Shown: in pieces, positions 5,023 to 5,037 of the stretch
Layout of the letters: each line of letters begins with the position of its first letter
Position numbering within the stretch: the stretch's first letter is position 1
Assembly (NCBI GenBank): GCA_003165095.1
Contig: PLSH01000177.1
Location: 326-5,362, forward strand
Direction: 5' to 3'
Source of the DNA: Acidobacteriaceae bacterium
GTDB taxonomy: Bacteria > Acidobacteriota > Terriglobia > Terriglobales > Acidobacteriaceae
DNA: 5,037 nt
Notes under the pieces: model-generated
Databases searched by the model: none
What the model saw: the letters and a program-made list of their open reading frames with translations, nothing else
What the model was told of the DNA's origin: nothing
Translations under genes and position numbers: made by a program

Positions 5023-5037
5023 ATGAACGCAACTTTT
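5023..5037 (+). CDS. Start of a downstream gene, probably the major capsid protein; cut by window edge
   Basis: ATG at 5023 opens an unbroken frame MNATF to the window end, behind a purine-rich leader on the same strand as the cluster. Only five codons are visible, so the product cannot be read. The order portal, protease, scaffold-like protein predicts the major capsid protein here; that is inference from phage gene order only. Confidence 0.45.

Overview
The window looks like the chromosome of a high-GC Gram-negative bacterium. Acidobacteriota (Terriglobia-like) is my best guess. It rests on the style of the secreted S9 peptidase, on degenerate heptamer repeats in the intergenic gaps, and on a REP-like repeat (core CTTCGACTGGCTCAGGGCAGGCTC) inserted in a gene. 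This is recognition from memory, not a database result. The plus strand is G-rich throughout. The minus-strand gene therefore ends codons mostly in C (GCC, CTC, TCC), while the plus-strand genes end them in G (GCG, CTG, CGG).

Left part (1-1376, minus strand): the N-terminal two thirds of an exported S9-family (prolyl oligopeptidase-like) peptidase. It has a signal peptide and at least five WSPDG-type beta-propeller repeats. The catalytic domain lies beyond the left edge. A REP-like element is inserted in frame in one propeller loop. Positions 1377-1842 hold no convincing gene, only a heptamer repeat and two small hairpins.

Right part (1843-5037, plus strand): a phage-type capsid-assembly cluster. 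In order: a small acidic protein of unknown function (1843-2268), a terminator-like hairpin, an HK97-type portal protein (2405-3679), a prohead-protease-like protein (3861-4361), a coiled-coil protein in the usual scaffold position (4473-4871), and the first five codons of another gene (5023 onward). By gene order that last gene is probably the major capsid protein. The portal would form the DNA entry ring, the coiled-coil protein could scaffold the shell, and the protease would mature it.

Two things stand out. No large terminase is present between the small first gene and the portal, where it would normally sit. Every gap between the cluster genes is filled with period-7 or period-9 degenerate repeats of a chromosomal type, one of which runs into the end of the portal gene. 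Together these suggest an old, resident or domesticated phage module (decayed prophage, GTA-like or other capsid-derived system) rather than a recently integrated phage. That is inference and needs the flanking sequence.
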